DNA of 64,000 nt from Falsibacillus albus (lineage in GTDB: Bacteria > Bacillota > Bacilli > Bacillales > DSM-25281): the NCBI RefSeq assembly GCF_003668575.1, contig NZ_RCVZ01000003.1, positions 194,430-258,429 of the forward strand, written 5' to 3'. This document shows, piece by piece, positions 62,180-64,000 of the stretch. A program made the position numbers and the translations under genes. The first letter of the stretch is position 1. Every line of letters starts with the position of its first letter. The notes beneath the pieces were generated by a model. It was not told where the DNA came from. It saw only the letters and a program-made list of their open reading frames with translations, and searched no databases.

Positions 62180-62243
62180 TGGCTGGTTTCGCCTGCAGGA
62201 TGCCCGTTAATGGAGGGGGGCCCCGGTTGGCGCTCCAATCATC
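62180..62243. repeat. truncated dispersed repeat
   Basis: GGTTTCGCCTGCAGGATGCCC at the left and GTTGGCGCTCCAATCATC at the right are the two family ends joined by a GC-rich piece; only about 64 bp remain. It sits between yvlB and yvlC. Confidence 0.45.
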
Positions 62244-62350
62244 TTAGTTATGAAAATAGCCTTAGAAAAAAGAACATATTTGAGGGATATGACTTTTATA
62301 GAAGAAAAGATGATGCCTGCTCATATGTCCCCATTGCCGGATCAAGCTGC

Positions 62351-63463
62351 CTACGAAAGCTTCTTAATGAAGATGGAGCCGGTTTTCGTATCCGCAAACA
62401 CATGCATCGGCGATTCAGTGGTGCCTTTTCGCTGGAATTTCAACTGCTTCTGGGCGATTTCACTCTTTTCTTCTAGTACATTCATTCCCTCGAGCTCAAG
62501 CTTGAAACCACCTAAATTCGTCTTCAATTCCCCTTCCATGGCAACATTCTCATGTACATAAACATCGACATTCCCGGTTACCGCTTTAACATGAAGGGAG
62601 TCGACGGTATCATTTTTAAATTGACAAACCACATTTCCATTAAATGATTGAAGGTCGACTTTTTCAAAAGAACCATCGATCTTCAGTGCACCATTGATCG
62701 TTTCCGCTTCAAGCTTTTCAGCAGAACTATCATGGATGGTAATATGACCATTTGCAGTCTCCGCTTCAAGTTTCTTTGTCCTGAGTCCGCTCATATTCAT
62801 TTTGCCATTTGCAGATTTGGCGGTGAAATCATCGACATCAAGCTCATTCGAGTGAAAGGCGCCATTGAAAATACGAACATTCAATTTTTCATAATGATCC
62901 CTTGGCACGAAAATCGTGGTGTCCACCTTCATCCATTTTAGCTGTGTAGAAAAGCGCATCTTGCCATTATCCAGAGTATATAAAGTGTTCTTTAAGAACG
63001 TGTCTTGCGCTTCTTCAGGGTCTTCTGTGCGGTATACTTTCGCATGGCAATCGATAAGGAGGTCATTTCGATCCCATGACTTCACATCTACTTTTCCATT
63101 TGCGACATCAATATCCATATGCGAAAGGAATACATCTGCCTCTTCGAAGGCGTGAGTGATTTCAACCGACTGACCGAACTGAAAATCAAATTCGAAATCT
63201 TTGATTTTTTGAAGGGTGGTGTTGACGAAATCCATTACCTTATCTTTCGTATCCGAAAATTGTTGGGAGTACTTATGGTACCTTTCATTGCTTTCTCGAT
63301 CCTTTTTCTCTACTTCACGTGAAATTTCATTAAAGATGTCTTTTTCCTTTTGATCCTTGATTGTTTCAGCTTCTTCGAGGGCTTCGAGCAATGTCAATGC
63401 TTCTTTTGCGGATAGTGTCCCCTTTTCAACCATATCTAAAATTCGTTTACGTTCATTTTGCAT
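62351..63463 (-). CDS. yvlB: DUF4097 protein YvlB
   Basis: A 370-residue protein with an N-terminal SHOCT-like helical segment (RILDMVEKGTLSAKEALTLLEALEEAE, residues 6-32), a charged coiled-coil linker (about 33-95), and a DUF4097 beta-helix region (about 125-340) with repeats such as ANGKMNMSGLRTKKLEAETANGHITI and EAETINGALKIDGS. It resembles YvlB, an envelope-stress protein of unknown action thought to bind at the membrane with YvlC. AAGGAGGAAATACG precedes the ATG. Confidence 0.9.
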   Translation of the reverse strand: MQNERKRILDMVEKGTLSAKEALTLLEALEEAETIKDQKEKDIFNEISREVEKKDRESNERYHKYSQQFSDTKDKVMDFVNTTLQKIKDFEFDFQFGQSVEITHAFEEADVFLSHMDIDVANGKVDVKSWDRNDLLIDCHAKVYRTEDPEEAQDTFLKNTLYTLDNGKMRFSTQLKWMKVDTTIFVPRDHYEKLNVRIFNGAFHSNELDVDDFTAKSANGKMNMSGLRTKKLEAETANGHITIHDSSAEKLEAETINGALKIDGSFEKVDLQSFNGNVVCQFKNDTVDSLHVKAVTGNVDVYVHENVAMEGELKTNLGGFKLELEGMNVLEEKSEIAQKQLKFQRKGTTESPMHVFADTKTGSIFIKKLS

Positions 63464-63512
63464 CGTATTTCCTCCTTCAGGATATGTTTTTTATAAGGCT
63501 CTGTTAAGCACC

Positions 63513-63755
63513 GCTGTTGATTTCCACGCAGGTCCTCGTTTTCCGCGGGACTCACTCGAAGTGAGGTCGTTCGATGTTGGCACAGGACAAGGAACTCTTC
63601 GACAGCGACACATCGCACGAAGAAAAATGCCTGCCATTTTTCAAGGACGTGCCGAACTTAATCGAACATCCGCCTTACCTCTCCTGGCTTCGCTGCGGGA
63701 TCTCCCTGACTCCGCATTTCCCGCTGGAGTCTCCGGCTTGTGCTCCAATCAACAG
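63513..63755 (-). repeat. dispersed palindromic repeat, long full copy
   Basis: About 243 bp. It carries GTTGATTTCCACGCAGGTCC at the left, the GAAGTGAGGTCGTTCGATG dyad arm, the extra segment with CGACAGCGACACATCGCACG and GCCATTTTTCAAGGACGTGCC as in the copy at 40983, the second dyad arm GAACTTAATCGAACATCCGCC, and GCTCCAATCAAC at the right. Confidence 0.85.
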
Positions 63756-63798
63756 CTTGAAACAGGCTAAAATCAATAATAAGCTTTAACATAGCCTT

Positions 63799-63999
63799 TT
63801 ATAAAAGCACTTTGATCCCTTTGTAAACATTCCAGATGACGACTATGAGCGATAAAAGAATCGAAAGGACGATGGCGATGATGAAAAACCCGGGAATTCC
63901 GGTTCCGGACGAAAATGTCCCTATGTCCATGAATACAGCCCCGATAATAAACGGAATGGTGATGACGGGGATGATATGTGAGATCAATGCGCTTTTTGC
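63799..63999 (-). CDS. membrane protein, C-terminal part (5' end cut by window)
   Basis: About 66 residues of a minus-strand frame that stays open to the window edge, so the true start lies outside; the TTG at 63987 is not the real start. It has two hydrophobic stretches (HIIPVITIPFIIGAVFMDIG and FFIIAIVLSILLSLIVVIW) and a short basic end. By position, upstream of yvlB, it could be a yvlA-like gene, but I do not recognise the sequence. Confidence 0.6.
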   Translation of the reverse strand, partial: AKSALISHIIPVITIPFIIGAVFMDIGTFSSGTGIPGFFIIAIVLSILLSLIVVIWNVYKGIKVLL

Positions 64000-64000
64000 A

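Overview
The window looks like a chromosomal stretch from a spore-forming member of the Bacillaceae. From about 26.8 kb to the right end the gene order closely follows the Bacillus subtilis core: ssrA-smpB-rnr-est-secG, then eno-pgm-tpi-pgk-gapA-cggR, sigL, a tRNA-Arg, clpP, crh-whiA-yvcK-rapZ-yvcI, trxB, a TPR protein, hisI-F-A-H-B-D-G-Z, yvoF-ppaX-yvoD-lgt-hprK and yvlD-yvlC-yvlB (given left to right; nearly all on the minus strand). Base composition, strong AGGAGG-type ribosome sites and sigma-A/CtsR/CggR signals fit this. I do not assign a species.

Region by region. 0-1.3 kb: the 3' end of an ABC-transporter permease (FtsX family). 1.7-8.0 kb: a formate dehydrogenase locus (catalytic subunit plus DUF1641 partner as one unit; fdhD-moeA-mobB for molybdenum cofactor maturation as a second). 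8.4-19.9 kb: an accessory region with two VOC proteins, a PH-domain protein, two exported polysaccharide-active proteins (a pectate-lyase-like beta-helix and a PL8 lyase), a membrane acyltransferase, a long 40-bp tandem repeat array, and two divergent regulator/enzyme pairs (HxlR with a zinc-type alcohol dehydrogenase; MerR with a short-chain dehydrogenase). 20-24 kb: an ascorbate-type PTS (BglG/MtlR-type activator, IIB, IIC). 24-26.8 kb: an XRE regulator with seven 28-residue repeats, a decayed gerAC-like fragment with its terminator, a perfect 22-bp inverted repeat, and a two-repeat DUF1259 protein. 26.8-64 kb: the conserved core listed above.

The core genes form linked circuits. CggR senses fructose-1,6-bisphosphate and controls the gapA operon; HPr kinase (hprK) phosphorylates Crh and HPr for carbon catabolite control; RapZ and YvcK handle cell-envelope and gluconeogenic carbon; SmpB, tmRNA, RNase R and ClpP are the trans-translation and protein quality-control set. 

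The most unusual content is non-coding: (1) an array of 13 copies of a 40-bp unit, each made of two related 20-bp halves starting with a T-tract (16.46-16.98 kb), with a second short array of the same design at 31.85-31.97 kb; (2) at least ten copies or remnants of a palindromic dispersed repeat, in short (~185 bp), long (~245 bp) and internally deleted forms, all between genes; (3) other hairpin-type elements, one of which serves as the apparent secG terminator. No CRISPR array, transposase or phage gene was seen.
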